DNA of 64,000 nt, from assembly GCF_012062845.1 (NCBI RefSeq), contig NZ_WWNB01000001.1, positions 186,001-250,000 of the forward strand, read 5' to 3'. The translations under genes were made by a program, and so were the position numbers. Of this stretch, positions 40,745 to 52,114 are shown piece by piece. Each line of letters opens with the position of its first letter. The first letter of the stretch is position 1. The notes beneath the pieces were generated by a model that had not been told where the DNA came from, ran no database searches, and was given only the letters and a program-made list of their open reading frames with translations. The DNA is from Halomonas salinarum (GTDB lineage Bacteria > Pseudomonadota > Gammaproteobacteria > Pseudomonadales > Halomonadaceae).

Positions 40745-40859
40745 CGCTTGACGGGGTGCCGGTGATACCGGCTGAGACCGCCCAACGCCGTGCTTCAGCA
40801 CGACACAGGACGGATCCCGTTGAACCTGATCCGGCTCGTACCGGCGTAGGAATCAAGCG
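40745..40859 (+). ncRNA. TPP riboswitch (THI element) upstream of tenA
   Basis: The P1 stem CGCTTGA (40745-40751) pairs with TCAAGCG (40853-40859). In between are the conserved blocks GGGGTGCC, GGCTGAGA, TTGAACCTGATCCGGCT and the 3' ACCGGCGTAGGAA. The variable P3 stem is formed by CGTGCTTCAGCACG. It should bind thiamin pyrophosphate and repress tenA. No terminator with a T run is apparent between it and tenA, so repression at translation is likely. Confidence 0.96.
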
Positions 40860-40958
40860 GTGGCCGGCGAGCCTTGGTACACGCCTTTCCGACCACACCC
40901 TTCCCTTGATTGACCTGCCTGGCTCGAGCTCCGGATCATGACCGCCACCGGAGGCCAG

Positions 40959-41627
40959 ATGGGTTACTGCTTCAACGACCTTACCGCTGCCTGTCATCAC
41001 GACTGGCGACACTATATCGAGCACGATTTCGTGCGCCGACTCGGCGCCGCCACCCTCGATCAAAAGGCCTTTCGCCACTACCTGCAGCAGGACTATCTGT
41101 TCCTGATTCACTTCGCCCGTGCCTATGCCCTGGCGGCCTACAAGAGCCGCACGCTGAGTGATCTGCGACACGCCCAGGCGGGCCTCTCGACCATCCTCGA
41201 CGTGGAGCTCGACCTCCACATCGCCTACTGCCGCGAGTGGGGTATCTCGGAAAGTGATCTGGAAACACTGCCCGAGGCCCGCGCGACGCTGGCCTATACC
41301 CGCTATGTGCTCGAGACCGGACAGCGCGGCGATCTGCTGGATCTCCACGTGGCCCTGGCACCCTGCCTGATCGGCTACGGGGAGATCGCCTCCTGGCTCA
41401 ATGCCCAGCCCTTTACGGTCCGCGGCGACGCCAACCCCTTCGATGCCTGGATCGCCATGTACGAAGGTCCGGACTTTCAGGAGGCGATGGCAAGCGAAAT
41501 CAGCTGGCTCGATAATCGCCTTGCGGAAGTCGGCCCGCGACGCTTCGAGGAGCTTCGCCAGGTGTTCAGTGAGGCCACCCGGCTTGAAATCGACTTCTGG
41601 CAGATGGGGCTTGATCAAGGCGATTGA
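40959..41627 (+). CDS. tenA: aminopyrimidine aminohydrolase / thiaminase II TenA
   Basis: The 222-residue protein is the TenA fold: HFARAYALAAYKSRTL and VELDLHIAYC segments, catalytic Cys136 in ALAPCLIGYGE, and a final Glu-rich helix (RLEIDFW). TenA hydrolyses aminomethyl-pyrimidine salvage products to HMP for thiamin synthesis. ATG 40959 has CGGAGG four bases upstream (40949-40954); ATG 40938 is a possible alternative but adds seven residues unlike the family. TPP riboswitches precede both this gene and thiC. Confidence 0.9.
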   Translation: MGYCFNDLTAACHHDWRHYIEHDFVRRLGAATLDQKAFRHYLQQDYLFLIHFARAYALAAYKSRTLSDLRHAQAGLSTILDVELDLHIAYCREWGISESDLETLPEARATLAYTRYVLETGQRGDLLDLHVALAPCLIGYGEIASWLNAQPFTVRGDANPFDAWIAMYEGPDFQEAMASEISWLDNRLAEVGPRRFEELRQVFSEATRLEIDFWQMGLDQGD

Positions 41628-41710
41628 GTGCCCTGCCGAAAGCCGTTCGGTCAGGTGGTGCCGAATGGTATGTATCAACCACCACACCGGAAGCTTAGGC
41701 TTCCATCACT

Positions 41711-41839
41711 CGCTTGACGGGGTGCCGGTGATACCGGCTGAGATCATCCAACAGGCGCCTTGGGCGCCTGACAGGACGGATCCCGTTGAACCTGACCTGG
41801 CTAATTCTTTCGAGAGGGTACCAGCGTAGGGATCAAGCG
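41711..41839 (+). ncRNA. TPP riboswitch upstream of thiC
   Basis: P1 CGCTTGA (41711-41717) and TCAAGCG (41833-41839) match the first riboswitch exactly. The blocks GGGGTGCC, GGCTGAGA, and CCCGTTGAACCTGA are identical; the P3 stem is GGCGCC...GGCGCC and the P4/P5 region is longer. A further hairpin (GACAGG/CCTGTC, 41839-41872) follows just before a C/T-rich tail and could be the expression-platform terminator. It should repress thiC with TPP. Confidence 0.96.
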
Positions 41840-41916
41840 ACAGGCAGGCCGCCGTTCGGGCCCGCCCCTGTCTCTCCTTCGCTTGTCCTCCCCAGACTAT
41901 TGGGAGAACACATTAG

Positions 41917-43806
<1,890 letters not shown>

Positions 43807-43832
43807 GTCAAGACTTTCGTTCGTATCGCAAA

Positions 43833-43856
43833 AAGGCCCCGCTTCGGCGGGGCCTT
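43833..43856 (+). terminator. terminator after thiC
   Basis: A 10-bp stem AAGGCCCCGC / GCGGGGCCTT with a TTCG tetraloop at 43833-43856, followed by CTCTT. It lies 26 bp after the thiC stop codon; the CBS-BON gene converges on it. Confidence 0.9.
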
Positions 43857-43884
43857 CTCTTGAAGCCGCGTAAGAGGCGATCCT

Positions 43885-44562
43885 CTAAAAGGCGCCATAC
43901 CCTAACGGCATGCGGCTCATATTGTTCTCGACCCGTTTGACACCCGGCTGGCTTTCGGCGGCGAGCTGCACCGCTTTCATTTCCTCATCACTCGCCACTA
44001 ATCCCCACAGCTCGACGACACCATCCTTGACGATGACGTTGACGCGCACGGTGTTGAGCTTTTCTTCGAGCTCCTGGTTGAGCGCATCACGTAGACTGCG
44101 ATCATCTTGCGTACCCTCTTCAGCGGGTGGTGTGCTGGCAAGGCCCTGCAACAGATTGGCACGGCTCACGATACCCACGACTTTCCCGTCTCGGGTCACC
44201 GGCACTCGCTTGATATGGCGTTTCTCAAGCAGCCGAGCAATCTCGGCGACGGAGATGTCCTCTTCCACATCGACTACCGGGTGGCTCATGATGTCCTTGG
44301 CCACCTGGCCATGGGTCTTGATGTAGCTGGCCGCTTTTTCGGACCCCACCAGAGCCCGCCACCAGGGCTCACCGTTGTCGTCCTGGCCATCGGCGCGTCC
44401 CATCAAATCCCCTTCGCTGACCATTCCCATCAGGCGCTGGTCATCGTCGACGACGGGGACCGCACTGATACGATGATCCAGCAGCACACGGACAATTTCC
44501 TGCACGTCTGTCTCAGGTGAGACACTGATGACCTTGGTAGTCATGACATCGGCAGCACGCAT
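43885..44562 (-). CDS. CBS-domain pair plus BON-domain protein
   Basis: The 225-residue protein has two CBS motifs (residues about 5-60, ISVSPETDVQEIVRVLLDH, and 90-145, VVDVEEDISVAEIARLLEKRH) and a C-terminal BON domain (RSLRDALNQELEEKLNTV, VVELWGLVASDEEMKAVQL). Such CBS-BON proteins are thought to sense adenosine nucleotides and stress in the cytosol; their role is unknown. ATG at 44562 has AGGAGG upstream. It is alone, facing the thiC terminator. Confidence 0.87.
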   Translation of the reverse strand: MRAADVMTTKVISVSPETDVQEIVRVLLDHRISAVPVVDDDQRLMGMVSEGDLMGRADGQDDNGEPWWRALVGSEKAASYIKTHGQVAKDIMSHPVVDVEEDISVAEIARLLEKRHIKRVPVTRDGKVVGIVSRANLLQGLASTPPAEEGTQDDRSLRDALNQELEEKLNTVRVNVIVKDGVVELWGLVASDEEMKAVQLAAESQPGVKRVENNMSRMPLGYGAF

Positions 44563-44699
44563 GGCACATCCTCCTGATGAAAGCTAATAACACAGAGCCC
44601 GTTGGTAAGCCTCGTGTTGGGTACTTGCCAGGCATCGATGCGAGAAGTGCAAGGCAGATAATTCCGTAAAGGCATAACTAAACTCTAGTGCTGCTACAG

Positions 44700-44727
44700 G
44701 ATAGCCACAAGCCGATAGCCACAAGCC
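44700..44727 (+). repeat. two tandem 14-bp units GATAGCCACAAGCC
   Basis: The unit at 44700-44713 is repeated exactly at 44714-44727, in the region between divergent transcripts. It may be a slipped duplication or a regulator site. Confidence 0.75.
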
Positions 44728-44844
44728 ACTATCTCAGTACGTCCTCACCTGACGTGCATGGGGTAGAAACGATCACGCGCAACGTATTCGCGGGCTAGGC
44801 ATCGCTACCTCAAATAAACCGGTAAGGAAGAACTGAAGCCAACA

Positions 44845-44874
44845 AAAAGGGCGGCCCTGTTGGGCCGCCCTTTT
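44845..44874 (-). terminator. terminator of the Yip1-type gene
   Basis: A 13-bp stem AAAAGGGCGGCCC / GGGCCGCCCTTTT (44845-44857, 44862-44874) with a TGTT loop. On the minus strand it is followed by TTGTTGG, so it fits the Yip1-type gene, whose stop lies 57 bases upstream on that strand. Confidence 0.85.
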
Positions 44875-44931
44875 CATCTACATCTGACACCTACATCCAT
44901 GAGGTTCAAACGCTATCTGGATGTGAGCCTG

Positions 44932-45543
44932 TCACCCACCAATCAGCGCCAGGATGATACGCTCCCCGTAGCCCCAAAGGAGCACGGTCAGCCCAAGCAG
45001 GGCCTCCAGTACCAGCACGCCGATACCCAGCGTGGAGCTTGAGACGATGAAGCCCTCCTCGCTACTGATGCCCAGAAAGGACGGGATGCCCAGATAGAGC
45101 AGATAGGCGGTGTAGCAAAGGCCAATGATACCGGCCAGCAGGCACAGCCAGATCAGTGGATAGATGGCCACGAGGCCGCTCAAGAACATCGGCGTGGCCA
45201 CATAGCCAGCGAACACGATGCACTCACTCTGTTTCGGGGGAGTCGACGTGAAACGCTTGGCCAAGGCGCGAATCACTTTGCCTACCGAATACACCGCCGC
45301 GAGGATCACCAGATAGAAGACAATCCCTGCGCCCAGAGCATCCAGATACCCCAGCTGTATATGGGTATCCCCACCTAGCCCCCACCCCACTTGGGTGGTG
45401 CCAATATAGGAGCAGATGACCGGAATAGCAGCCAGCAACAGCACGTGATGCTCGTAAAGGTGCGTGAGCGTCTCGCGCTCTCCCTTGATCTGCTTCCATT
45501 CACGTTGCGGATGGGCCATCAGGCCCCAAACATGCGTCAGCAT
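44932..45543 (-). CDS. Yip1-domain membrane protein
   Basis: The 203-residue protein begins with a soluble segment (LMAHPQREWKQIKGERETLTHLYEHHV) typical of bacterial Yip1 proteins, followed by five hydrophobic segments (LLLAAIPVICSYIG, AGIVFYLVILAAVYSVGKVI, FAGYVATPMFLSGLVAIYPL, LLAGIIGLCYTAYLLYLG, and LVLEALLGLTVLLWG). The family function in bacteria is unknown. It is monocistronic. Confidence 0.82.
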   Translation of the reverse strand: MLTHVWGLMAHPQREWKQIKGERETLTHLYEHHVLLLAAIPVICSYIGTTQVGWGLGGDTHIQLGYLDALGAGIVFYLVILAAVYSVGKVIRALAKRFTSTPPKQSECIVFAGYVATPMFLSGLVAIYPLIWLCLLAGIIGLCYTAYLLYLGIPSFLGISSEEGFIVSSSTLGIGVLVLEALLGLTVLLWGYGERIILALIGG

Positions 45544-45712
45544 CCAGACACCTCCCTCTATCTGCAGGCAAGATCAGCTGAGCCGACCTCAGGTACACGC
45601 ATGATACGTGCGACAAACACAGTATAGACATGCGCAAGGGGGAAGCGTCGACGACAGTTTTCACTGCCGTCTCAACGCTTTGGGTTCAGCATGGCGAGAA
45701 CCCATGAAGAGG

Positions 45713-46600
45713 TCAGCGCAGCGAGGTCCAGAGCAGCGGCGCTTGCGGCAGGGCGGCATCCACCGACATCATCAGGCTCAGTGCCGTGATGGTGAGGATG
45801 GAAAAACCAAATACGCTCTTGGCCCAGCGTTGCTCATCCTGGGCACGATACCCCTTGCACGCCAGGTACAACCAATAGCCTCCCATGACCAGGGCGACCG
45901 TGAAGTAACCAGGACCTGCGTAGCCCGCAATGCTCAGGGCAAGCGTCGCCGGAATGAAGGCCAGGATCCAGCCGAGGATATGGTGCTTGGCACGATGGAC
46001 GCCCCGCACCACCGGCAGTACCGGAATCGATGCCGCGCGATAGTCTTCCAGGCGGAAGATCGCGATCGCATAGGAATGCGGCATCTGCCACAAACAGAAA
46101 ATGGTCAGCAGCGTCATGGCACCGGTATCGAAGGTGCCACTGACCGCACAGTAACCCACCACTGGGGGTACGGCGCCCGAGAGACTACCGACCAGCGTGC
46201 CGTATTCGGAGTGACGCTTCATCCACAGGCTGTAGACGCCGACATAGATCACGAAACCGAAGGCGGCCAGCCCCACCGTCAAGGCGTTGGTGCCCAGGGC
46301 CAGCAGGCCAAAGCCAGCAAGCCCCAGCGCTGTCGCGAACCACAGCGTGGCGGCCGAGGTCACTCGCCCCTGCACCAGCGGACGATTCTGGGTACGCCGC
46401 ATCACGCGATCGATATCTTGGTCGATGACGTTGTTGTAGGCACACCCGGAAGCAATGACCAGCGCCAACCCCACCACCGCTGACATGAACAGCAGCAGAT
46501 CGAAATCGCCCTGGGCGGCCAGGAAGTAGCCGCCCAGAACAGAGATCAAGTTACCGCCGATGATGCCCGGCTTGGTGAGTGTCAGGTAGTCCTTGAGCAT
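45713..46600 (-). CDS. cyoE: protoheme IX farnesyltransferase CyoE (heme O synthase)
   Basis: The 295-residue, nine-helix UbiA-type enzyme adds a farnesyl group to heme B to give heme O for the bo3 oxidase. It has the [20 protein letters not shown] motif (aspartate-rich DxxxD) and [17 protein letters not shown] plus a second polar loop near [14 protein letters not shown]. Start at 46600 gives 295 residues, like the E. coli protein (296), and begins at [12 protein letters not shown]. An in-frame ATG at 46657 would overlap cyoD. It is the last gene of the cyo operon. Confidence 0.93.
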   Translation of the reverse strand: MLKDYLTLTKPGIIGGNLISVLGGYFLAAQGDFDLLLFMSAVVGLALVIASGCAYNNVIDQDIDRVMRRTQNRPLVQGRVTSAATLWFATALGLAGFGLLALGTNALTVGLAAFGFVIYVGVYSLWMKRHSEYGTLVGSLSGAVPPVVGYCAVSGTFDTGAMTLLTIFCLWQMPHSYAIAIFRLEDYRAASIPVLPVVRGVHRAKHHILGWILAFIPATLALSIAGYAGPGYFTVALVMGGYWLYLACKGYRAQDEQRWAKSVFGFSILTITALSLMMSVDAALPQAPLLWTSLR

Positions 46601-46614
46601 GGAAGGCGTCTGCG

Positions 46615-46944
46615 TCAGCCGATCATCATGTTGAGATGAAGATGATGCATGATCCACAAGGAACCTCCGATGACTAGGACCAGAATCGTCACGGTGAAGA
46701 CGAAGGACATGAAATTCCAGCCTTCATCGGCCTTGGTATTCATATGCATGAATAGCACCAGCTGCACCAGCAGCTGAGCAACGGCCGTCGCAACGATGAT
46801 GATCACGGTCGCCAAGGTATCAAAGGCACCCGTCATCACCGCCCCGAAGGGAATGATGGTCAGGACGATCGACAATATCAGGCCAACCACATACGACTTG
46901 ACGCTGCCATGACTGTTGTCGTGAGACGTGTGTGAGTCGCTCAT
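46615..46944 (-). CDS. cyoD: cytochrome bo3 subunit IV CyoD
   Basis: The 109-residue, three-helix subunit has the CyoD pattern: [39 protein letters not shown], and [22 protein letters not shown]. The N-terminal tail ([13 protein letters not shown]) is His/Ser-rich. CyoD helps assemble the oxidase. It starts 1 bp from the end of cyoC. Confidence 0.92.
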   Translation of the reverse strand: MSDSHTSHDNSHGSVKSYVVGLILSIVLTIIPFGAVMTGAFDTLATVIIIVATAVAQLLVQLVLFMHMNTKADEGWNFMSFVFTVTILVLVIGGSLWIMHHLHLNMMIG

Positions 46945-46945
46945 A

Positions 46946-47575
46946 TCACAGGACTCCCATCAAGTAGACGAAGGAGAATACGCAGATCCAGACGATATCC
47001 AGAAAGTGCCAGAACAGGCTCAGGCACATGATCCGCGGACGGGTAACGTCGTTCAGACCTTTCTGCTTGAGCTGAATCAGCATGACCAGGATCCAGATCA
47101 GACCGAAGATCACGTGCAGGCCGTGTGTGCCGACCAGCGTGAAGAAAGCCGACAGGAAGGCGCTTTGATCAGGCCCATGCCCCAAGTGGATCAGGTGCTG
47201 AAATTCGTAGAGCTCCAGGCCTATGAATCCAGCCCCGAGCAGAAAGGTGATCAACAGCCATTTCTGTACTGAAGCCACGCGTCCGGCATTCATCGACAAT
47301 ACGGCCATGCCGTAGGTAAAACTACTGATCAACAGCAGGAAGGTGCTGATCAGAATCAACGGCAGATCGAAAATATCAGCCGGTGACGGACCACCGGCCG
47401 TGCCCCTCAGGAGCACGGCATAAACGGCAAACAGTGAGCCGAAGATCACCAGGTCGCTCATCAGGTAGACCCAGAAACCGAAGATCTTGGTGCCCGCGGT
47501 ATCGTGATGATCGTCGTGATGATCATGGTCATGCCCGTGGGCATGACCTTGGTTGCTAAGAGTATCGGTTGCCAT
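46946..47575 (-). CDS. cyoC: cytochrome bo3 subunit III CyoC
   Basis: The 209-residue, five-helix subunit III has the segments [34 protein letters not shown] and [21 protein letters not shown] typical of heme-copper oxidase subunit III. Its N-terminus is strikingly rich in His and Asp ([16 protein letters not shown]), which is unusual length-wise for the family. It lies in the operon between cyoB and cyoD with no spacing. Confidence 0.93.
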   Translation of the reverse strand: MATDTLSNQGHAHGHDHDHHDDHHDTAGTKIFGFWVYLMSDLVIFGSLFAVYAVLLRGTAGGPSPADIFDLPLILISTFLLLISSFTYGMAVLSMNAGRVASVQKWLLITFLLGAGFIGLELYEFQHLIHLGHGPDQSAFLSAFFTLVGTHGLHVIFGLIWILVMLIQLKQKGLNDVTRPRIMCLSLFWHFLDIVWICVFSFVYLMGVL

Positions 47576-47577
47576 GA

Positions 47578-49596
47578 TTAGCTCTGAGTCCCCAGCCGAG
47601 TTGAATGCGCAAGATCACCCTTCCTCTTCACGCGCTGACGATTCTCGCGCTCGATACGCTCCACTTCCGCCGCAGGGACGTAGTAGTCGACGTCATCGTT
47701 GAAGATCCGCGCCATGAAGGTGGCAAACACACCGAGTCCACCTGCGATCACCAGCCACCAGATGTGCCACACCAACGCGAAGCCAAAGATGGTGGCAAAT
47801 AGCGCGATGATGGGGCCTTCCCAGGTGTTTTTGGGCATGTGGATATCCTGGTAGGGCGGCTCGGACAGCGGCGGTACGCCACCGTTGGCCTGCTTGTCGT
47901 CCCAGAACGCATCCACACCCTTCACCTCAGGCAGATGTGCAAAGTTATAGAACGGCGCCGGCGATGACGTTGCCCACTCCAGCGTACGCGCATCCCAGGG
48001 ATCGCCCGTCACATCTTCGTTCTGCTTGCGATCACGAATGCTGACGTAGAACTGGATCAAGGTGCAGGCAATACCCGCCGCTATGATCAACGCACCGACC
48101 CAGGCCACGATCATCAGCGGCTGCCACTCGGGGTTGCTATAGGACTGCATGCGACGCACGGCACCGAAGAAGCTCAGCACGTACAGCGGCATGAAGGCCA
48201 CATAGAAGCCGATGATCCAGCACCAGAAGGAGCGCTTGCCCCACTTTTCGTCCAGGGTGAAACCGAACGCCTTCGGGAACCAGTAGGTCAGACCCGCCAG
48301 CATGCCGAACACCACGCCGCCAATGATGACGTTGTGGAAGTGAGCGATGACGAAGAGGCTGTTGTGAAGCACGAAGTTCGCCGCCGGAAGCGACAGCATC
48401 ACCCCGGTCATGCCACCGAGGGTGAAGGTGATGATGAAGCCGAGTGTCCACAGCACGGGAGAGGTGATCTCCAGACGGCCGCGGTACATGGTGAACAGCC
48501 AGTTGAAGATCTTCACGCCCGTAGGAATGGCGATGATCATCGTCATGATGCCGAAGAAGGCATTGACGTTGGCACCGGCCCCCATGGTGAAGAAGTGGTG
48601 CAACCAGACCACGAAGGACAGAATCGTGATCGCCACCGTGGCCCAGACCATGGTGTTGTAGCCGAACAGGCGCTTCTTGGCGAAGGTCGCGATGACCTCG
48701 GAGAAGACACCAAATGCCGGCAGGATCAGGATGTACACCTCAGGATGGCCCCAGGCCCAGATGAGGTTGACGTACATCATCATGTTGCCACCGAGATCGG
48801 TGGTAAAGAAGTTCATGCCCAGGTAACGATCCAAGGTCAACAACGCGATGGTTGCGGTCAGGATCGGGAAGGAGGCAATGATCAGGATGTTCGCGCACAG
48901 CGACGTCCAGGTGAAGATCGGCATGCGGAACAGCGTCATGCCCTTGGTGCGCATCTTCAGGATAGTGACGAAGAAGTTGATCCCCGTCAGCGTCGTCCCT
49001 ATCCCTGATATCTGTAACGCCCATATCCAGTAATCCACCCCGACCCCGGGACTGTAATCGAGTCCCGATAGAGGCGCATAGGCAAGCCAGCCGGTCTTCG
49101 CGAACTCACCGATGAAGAGCGACACGTTGACCAGCACCACACCCGAGGCAAACAACCAGAAGCTCAGGTTGTTGAGGAACGGGAAGGCGACGTCACGCGC
49201 ACCGATCTGCAGCGGCACCACCAGGTTCATCAGACCGATGACCATGGGCATGGCGACGAAGAAGATCATGATCACGCCATGAGCCGTGAAGATCTGGTCA
49301 TAGTGTGACGGTGGCAGGAAACCTTCCGCACCGGCCGTGGCCATCGCCAGCTGAGAGCGCATCATGATGGCATCCGCGAAGCCGCGAAGCAGCATCACCA
49401 GGGCCACGATGAAGTACATGATACCGAGCTTCTTGTGGTCGATGGAGGTAATCCATTCCTTCCACAAGTAGCCCCATTTCTTGAAGTACGTGATGGCAGC
49501 CGTCAGACCGATCCCGCCCAACACGATGGCCGAAACGGTCACCATGATGATCGGATCGTCGAACGGAACCGCCTCTAGACTGAGTTTTCCGAACAT
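47578..49596 (-). CDS. cyoB: cytochrome bo3 subunit I CyoB
   Basis: The 672-residue catalytic subunit has about 15 helices. It shows the heme-copper motifs: the low-spin heme histidine near [17 protein letters not shown], the active-site [17 protein letters not shown] with CuB ligand and the crosslinked Tyr, the HHFFTMG CuB histidine pair, and [13 protein letters not shown] for heme b/o3 ligands. It reduces oxygen to water with quinol electrons and pumps protons in the inner membrane. Part of cyoABCDE. Confidence 0.97.
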   Translation of the reverse strand: MFGKLSLEAVPFDDPIIMVTVSAIVLGGIGLTAAITYFKKWGYLWKEWITSIDHKKLGIMYFIVALVMLLRGFADAIMMRSQLAMATAGAEGFLPPSHYDQIFTAHGVIMIFFVAMPMVIGLMNLVVPLQIGARDVAFPFLNNLSFWLFASGVVLVNVSLFIGEFAKTGWLAYAPLSGLDYSPGVGVDYWIWALQISGIGTTLTGINFFVTILKMRTKGMTLFRMPIFTWTSLCANILIIASFPILTATIALLTLDRYLGMNFFTTDLGGNMMMYVNLIWAWGHPEVYILILPAFGVFSEVIATFAKKRLFGYNTMVWATVAITILSFVVWLHHFFTMGAGANVNAFFGIMTMIIAIPTGVKIFNWLFTMYRGRLEITSPVLWTLGFIITFTLGGMTGVMLSLPAANFVLHNSLFVIAHFHNVIIGGVVFGMLAGLTYWFPKAFGFTLDEKWGKRSFWCWIIGFYVAFMPLYVLSFFGAVRRMQSYSNPEWQPLMIVAWVGALIIAAGIACTLIQFYVSIRDRKQNEDVTGDPWDARTLEWATSSPAPFYNFAHLPEVKGVDAFWDDKQANGGVPPLSEPPYQDIHMPKNTWEGPIIALFATIFGFALVWHIWWLVIAGGLGVFATFMARIFNDDVDYYVPAAEVERIERENRQRVKRKGDLAHSTRLGTQS

Positions 49597-49599
49597 AAT

Positions 49600-50610
49600 T
49601 TACTCCGCTGCCTCCGCGCTCTTGGGCTCGCCGTGAGACTCGTCCGATTCGCCGTGGCTTTCGTCGCCGTGGCCTTCATCGCCATGACTGCCATGACCGA
49701 AGCCGTCGGCGTAGCTGTCAGAGAATGCTTCTACACGCTCTGCGTGGTCACCGCCGGCATGAAAGCTCTTGATGATGCTCTCGTAGAGAGCAGGGGATAC
49801 CTCGGAGAAGTACTGAATCTCACTGTCCTCGGAGGGCGCAGCAAGCTCGTAATACTCCTCAGGGAAGGTCAGTGATTCAGACGATTCACGGACCTTGGAC
49901 ACCCAGGCCTCGAAATCCTGCTGGGATCCGACATGAGCGTCGAACGTCATATCCGAGAAGCCGGCACCGCTATAGTTGGTGGAACGACCAGGATAGACCC
50001 CTTGCTCATCGGCGATCAGGTGAACATCGTTATCCATACCCGCCATGGCATAGATCTGACTGCCCAGACGCGGAATGAAGAAAGAGTTCATCACCGAGCC
50101 AGACGTCACCCGGAAGCGCACCGGTGTATCTTCGGGGAAAGCTATTTCGTTGACTGTCGCAATACCCTGCTCCGGGTAGATGAACAGCCATTTCCAATCA
50201 AGCGATACCGCCTCGATGACCATTGGCTCCTGACCACCTTCCTCAACATCGAGAGGCTTGTGGGGATCCAGGCTGTGCGAGGTATACCAGGTCAACACCG
50301 CCAGGAAGGCAATGATCACGCAGGGCACGAACCACACCACGGCCTCGACCTTGTTGGAGTGATGCCAATCGGGGCTATAGGTCGCATTCTTGTTGCTGCG
50401 ACGATAGCGCCAGGCAAACGCGATGGTCATCACGATCACCGGAATGACAACGATCTGCATCAAGCCGAACGCGGTCAGAATCAGGGTTCGCTGCTCTTCC
50501 CCGATCTGCCCCTTGGGATCCATCAGAGCCGAATCACAGCCTGTCAAAAACAGGGCAAGCGACACGAGCACGAGCGGACTCAGCACACGTAAGTACTTCT
50601 TTCTTATCAT
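49600..50610 (-). CDS. cyoA: cytochrome bo3 quinol oxidase subunit II CyoA (lipoprotein)
   Basis: The 336-residue subunit II starts with a lipobox LFLTGC near residue 25, two membrane helices, and a periplasmic cupredoxin-like domain ([30 protein letters not shown]-like [20 protein letters not shown]). The CuA ligands are absent, as for quinol oxidases. The C-terminus is a His/Glu/Asp-rich tail ([16 protein letters not shown]). It is the first gene of the cyo operon; a 10-bp palindrome TAGCCGGCTA (50664-50673) lies in its presumed promoter region. Confidence 0.96.
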   Translation of the reverse strand: MIRKKYLRVLSPLVLVSLALFLTGCDSALMDPKGQIGEEQRTLILTAFGLMQIVVIPVIVMTIAFAWRYRRSNKNATYSPDWHHSNKVEAVVWFVPCVIIAFLAVLTWYTSHSLDPHKPLDVEEGGQEPMVIEAVSLDWKWLFIYPEQGIATVNEIAFPEDTPVRFRVTSGSVMNSFFIPRLGSQIYAMAGMDNDVHLIADEQGVYPGRSTNYSGAGFSDMTFDAHVGSQQDFEAWVSKVRESSESLTFPEEYYELAAPSEDSEIQYFSEVSPALYESIIKSFHAGGDHAERVEAFSDSYADGFGHGSHGDEGHGDESHGESDESHGEPKSAEAAE

Positions 50611-51223
50611 CCTACGACCTCGTCAGGGCACGAAATCAGGCTAATCTCATAGGGATATAAAATTAGCCGGCTAGTGTATGCACGCAGCAAACGCTCACAT
50701 CTATGCCTTGCTAGGCCATGCATGATGACCGCAAGCAGCATCCGATAAAGCAGGTTGCTAACACGCACCGCAGCCAGACCTTTTGAGCAAACACTCGGCT
50801 ACTACAAAGGTCTGGCTACATTGACCGCGTATCCTCGGAGATATGACATCCCCGCGACAGTGACGATTTGTCGCAGGGTGTCGCAGAAAGCGCACAGGGA
50901 GGCGGCTCGACACGCTGATAAGGCCAGGCGTGGGGCGCTGAATGACATCAAGCAGGCGATGAAAACGTTAAAGGAGGCCGTTGAGAAACTTCCGAGCATG
51001 CAGCTCAGGTCTGGCAGGCCACGTCTTGCCGCCTGCAACAGCCTGGCACGTCCAACCCAGACATCGCGCTCATCGTGGGAACAAGAGAAAGAGCAAACTA
51101 GCGTTTGTACGAAAAATTATTAGGCGCTCAATCTCCTTTGGTATTATGCCATCAGCAGACACCTGCTCCTCCCATGAGTGCCCTGACGCTCTCACAAAAA
51201 AGTCATATCAAGGCAACCCCTTT
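50611..51223. other. 613-bp divergent intergenic region, a dubious ORF and inverted repeats
   Basis: This gap between cyoA and the Tsx-like gene is unusually long. It has one frame of 122 codons (50755-51123) with an Arg/Lys/Ala-rich helix-like stretch (KAHREAARHADKARRGALND) but no good start signal and no recognised homologue, so I list it as doubtful only. A perfect 12-bp inverted repeat is at 50772-50817. Also seen: TGTCGCAG twice near 50868-50885. Promoters of cyoA and of the porin gene should lie at the two ends. Confidence 0.5.
50772..50817. repeat. 12-bp perfect inverted repeat with 22-base spacer
   Basis: The arms AGCCAGACCTTT (50772-50783) and AAAGGTCTGGCT (50806-50817) are exactly complementary. 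There is no T run, and it lies far from gene ends. Possible readings are a remnant of a mobile-element end, a recombinase site, or a regulatory RNA hairpin. Confidence 0.65.
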
Positions 51224-52042
51224 ATGTCCGCCCTTTCTTTGCGCAGTGCCCTCCCCCTTCTCGGCACGAGCGCCTTACTGGCATTTTCCAGTGCGCCGCT
51301 GCAGGCAGCAGACATGGACCCGCTCTGGTCCTTCGCCAATGTATCGGTGAACTATCTCGACTGGTCAGAGGGAACCGAGACCCGAACGTCGACCAACGCC
51401 GCCAAGAGTGACTTCACCTATCTCGAGCTCGAGGGTGGTGCAGGCTTCAGCTGGGGCGAGGTCTACGGTTTCCTCGACCTGGAGAATCCAGGTAACGATC
51501 AGTTCGATGAGAAGAGCGGTGGCAAGGACAACCTGCGCACCGCCGGGAAACTGACCTCCCACCTCTACCTGGGTGAGTCGCCCTTCACGATTTACGCCCA
51601 CGTCTACGATTTCCGCGACTATGGCTACAACGGTCGTGAGCAGGATCAGGTTCTCGGTGTCGGCTATATCCACATCTTCGATAACGGCTTGTGGTTCAAG
51701 CCCTTCCTCGGCGCGGCACGTGTTCAGAGTGACGGCTATACCGGCATGAATGGCTACATGGCCGGCTGGGTACTGGGCTATGACTTCGAGGCCATGGGCC
51801 AGCCGTTCAGTCTGACTAACTGGCATGAACAGACCTTCAACCGCGACGACGACTATCTCGACCAGAACTATGTCGGTGGCAAGGCGGAAAGCGTTGGCAC
51901 CAACGGAGCGGTTTCATTATGGTGGCACCCACTTTCAAGTGTGACTGCCGGCGTTCAGTACCGTTATTCGGATAACAAGCTGGGCAGCCCAGAAGATTAC
52001 CAGAACGCCATTATCTACACGCTCAAGTACAACTTCCTGTAA
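51224..52042 (+). CDS. Tsx-like nucleoside channel outer-membrane protein
   Basis: The 272-residue product has a signal peptide (LGTSALLAFSSAPLQAA) and repeated amphipathic beta-strands with a C-terminal aromatic end (TLKYNFL, ending in Phe-Leu). The SVNYLDWSEGTE and FLDLENPGND segments match the Tsx family (nucleoside-specific porin). It precedes NupC by 72 bp, and together they form an uptake route for nucleosides across both membranes. ATG 51224 was chosen at the signal peptide. Confidence 0.85.
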   Translation: MSALSLRSALPLLGTSALLAFSSAPLQAADMDPLWSFANVSVNYLDWSEGTETRTSTNAAKSDFTYLELEGGAGFSWGEVYGFLDLENPGNDQFDEKSGGKDNLRTAGKLTSHLYLGESPFTIYAHVYDFRDYGYNGREQDQVLGVGYIHIFDNGLWFKPFLGAARVQSDGYTGMNGYMAGWVLGYDFEAMGQPFSLTNWHEQTFNRDDDYLDQNYVGGKAESVGTNGAVSLWWHPLSSVTAGVQYRYSDNKLGSPEDYQNAIIYTLKYNFL

Positions 52043-52114
52043 TCCCCTGGCCCGTACCCATCTCCCGTTCCGACCAGTGGCACGGGCCGCATTCGCTGCC
52101 ATGAAGGACTTCCC

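Larger units (their letters stand above)
44563..44931. other. intergenic region with a tandem repeat and a terminator
   Basis: No gene is supported. The first part is the promoter region of the CBS-BON gene on the minus strand. A 14-bp tandem duplication GATAGCCACAAGCC lies at 44700-44727, and a strong terminator at 44845-44874 serves the Yip1 gene. Confidence 0.6.

Noticed and set aside
40692-41687. A 331-codon minus-strand frame across the riboswitch and tenA
   Set aside because: It crosses the conserved TPP riboswitch and the TenA coding region and has no recognised domain.
48334-49008. A 224-codon plus-strand frame opposite cyoB
   Set aside because: It lies inside the conserved subunit I coding region and encodes only a charged low-complexity product.
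50755-51123. 122-codon plus-strand frame in the cyoA/Tsx gap
   Set aside because: No ribosome binding site, no homology recognised, and it runs through an inverted repeat; kept only as a doubtful note under the intergenic entry.
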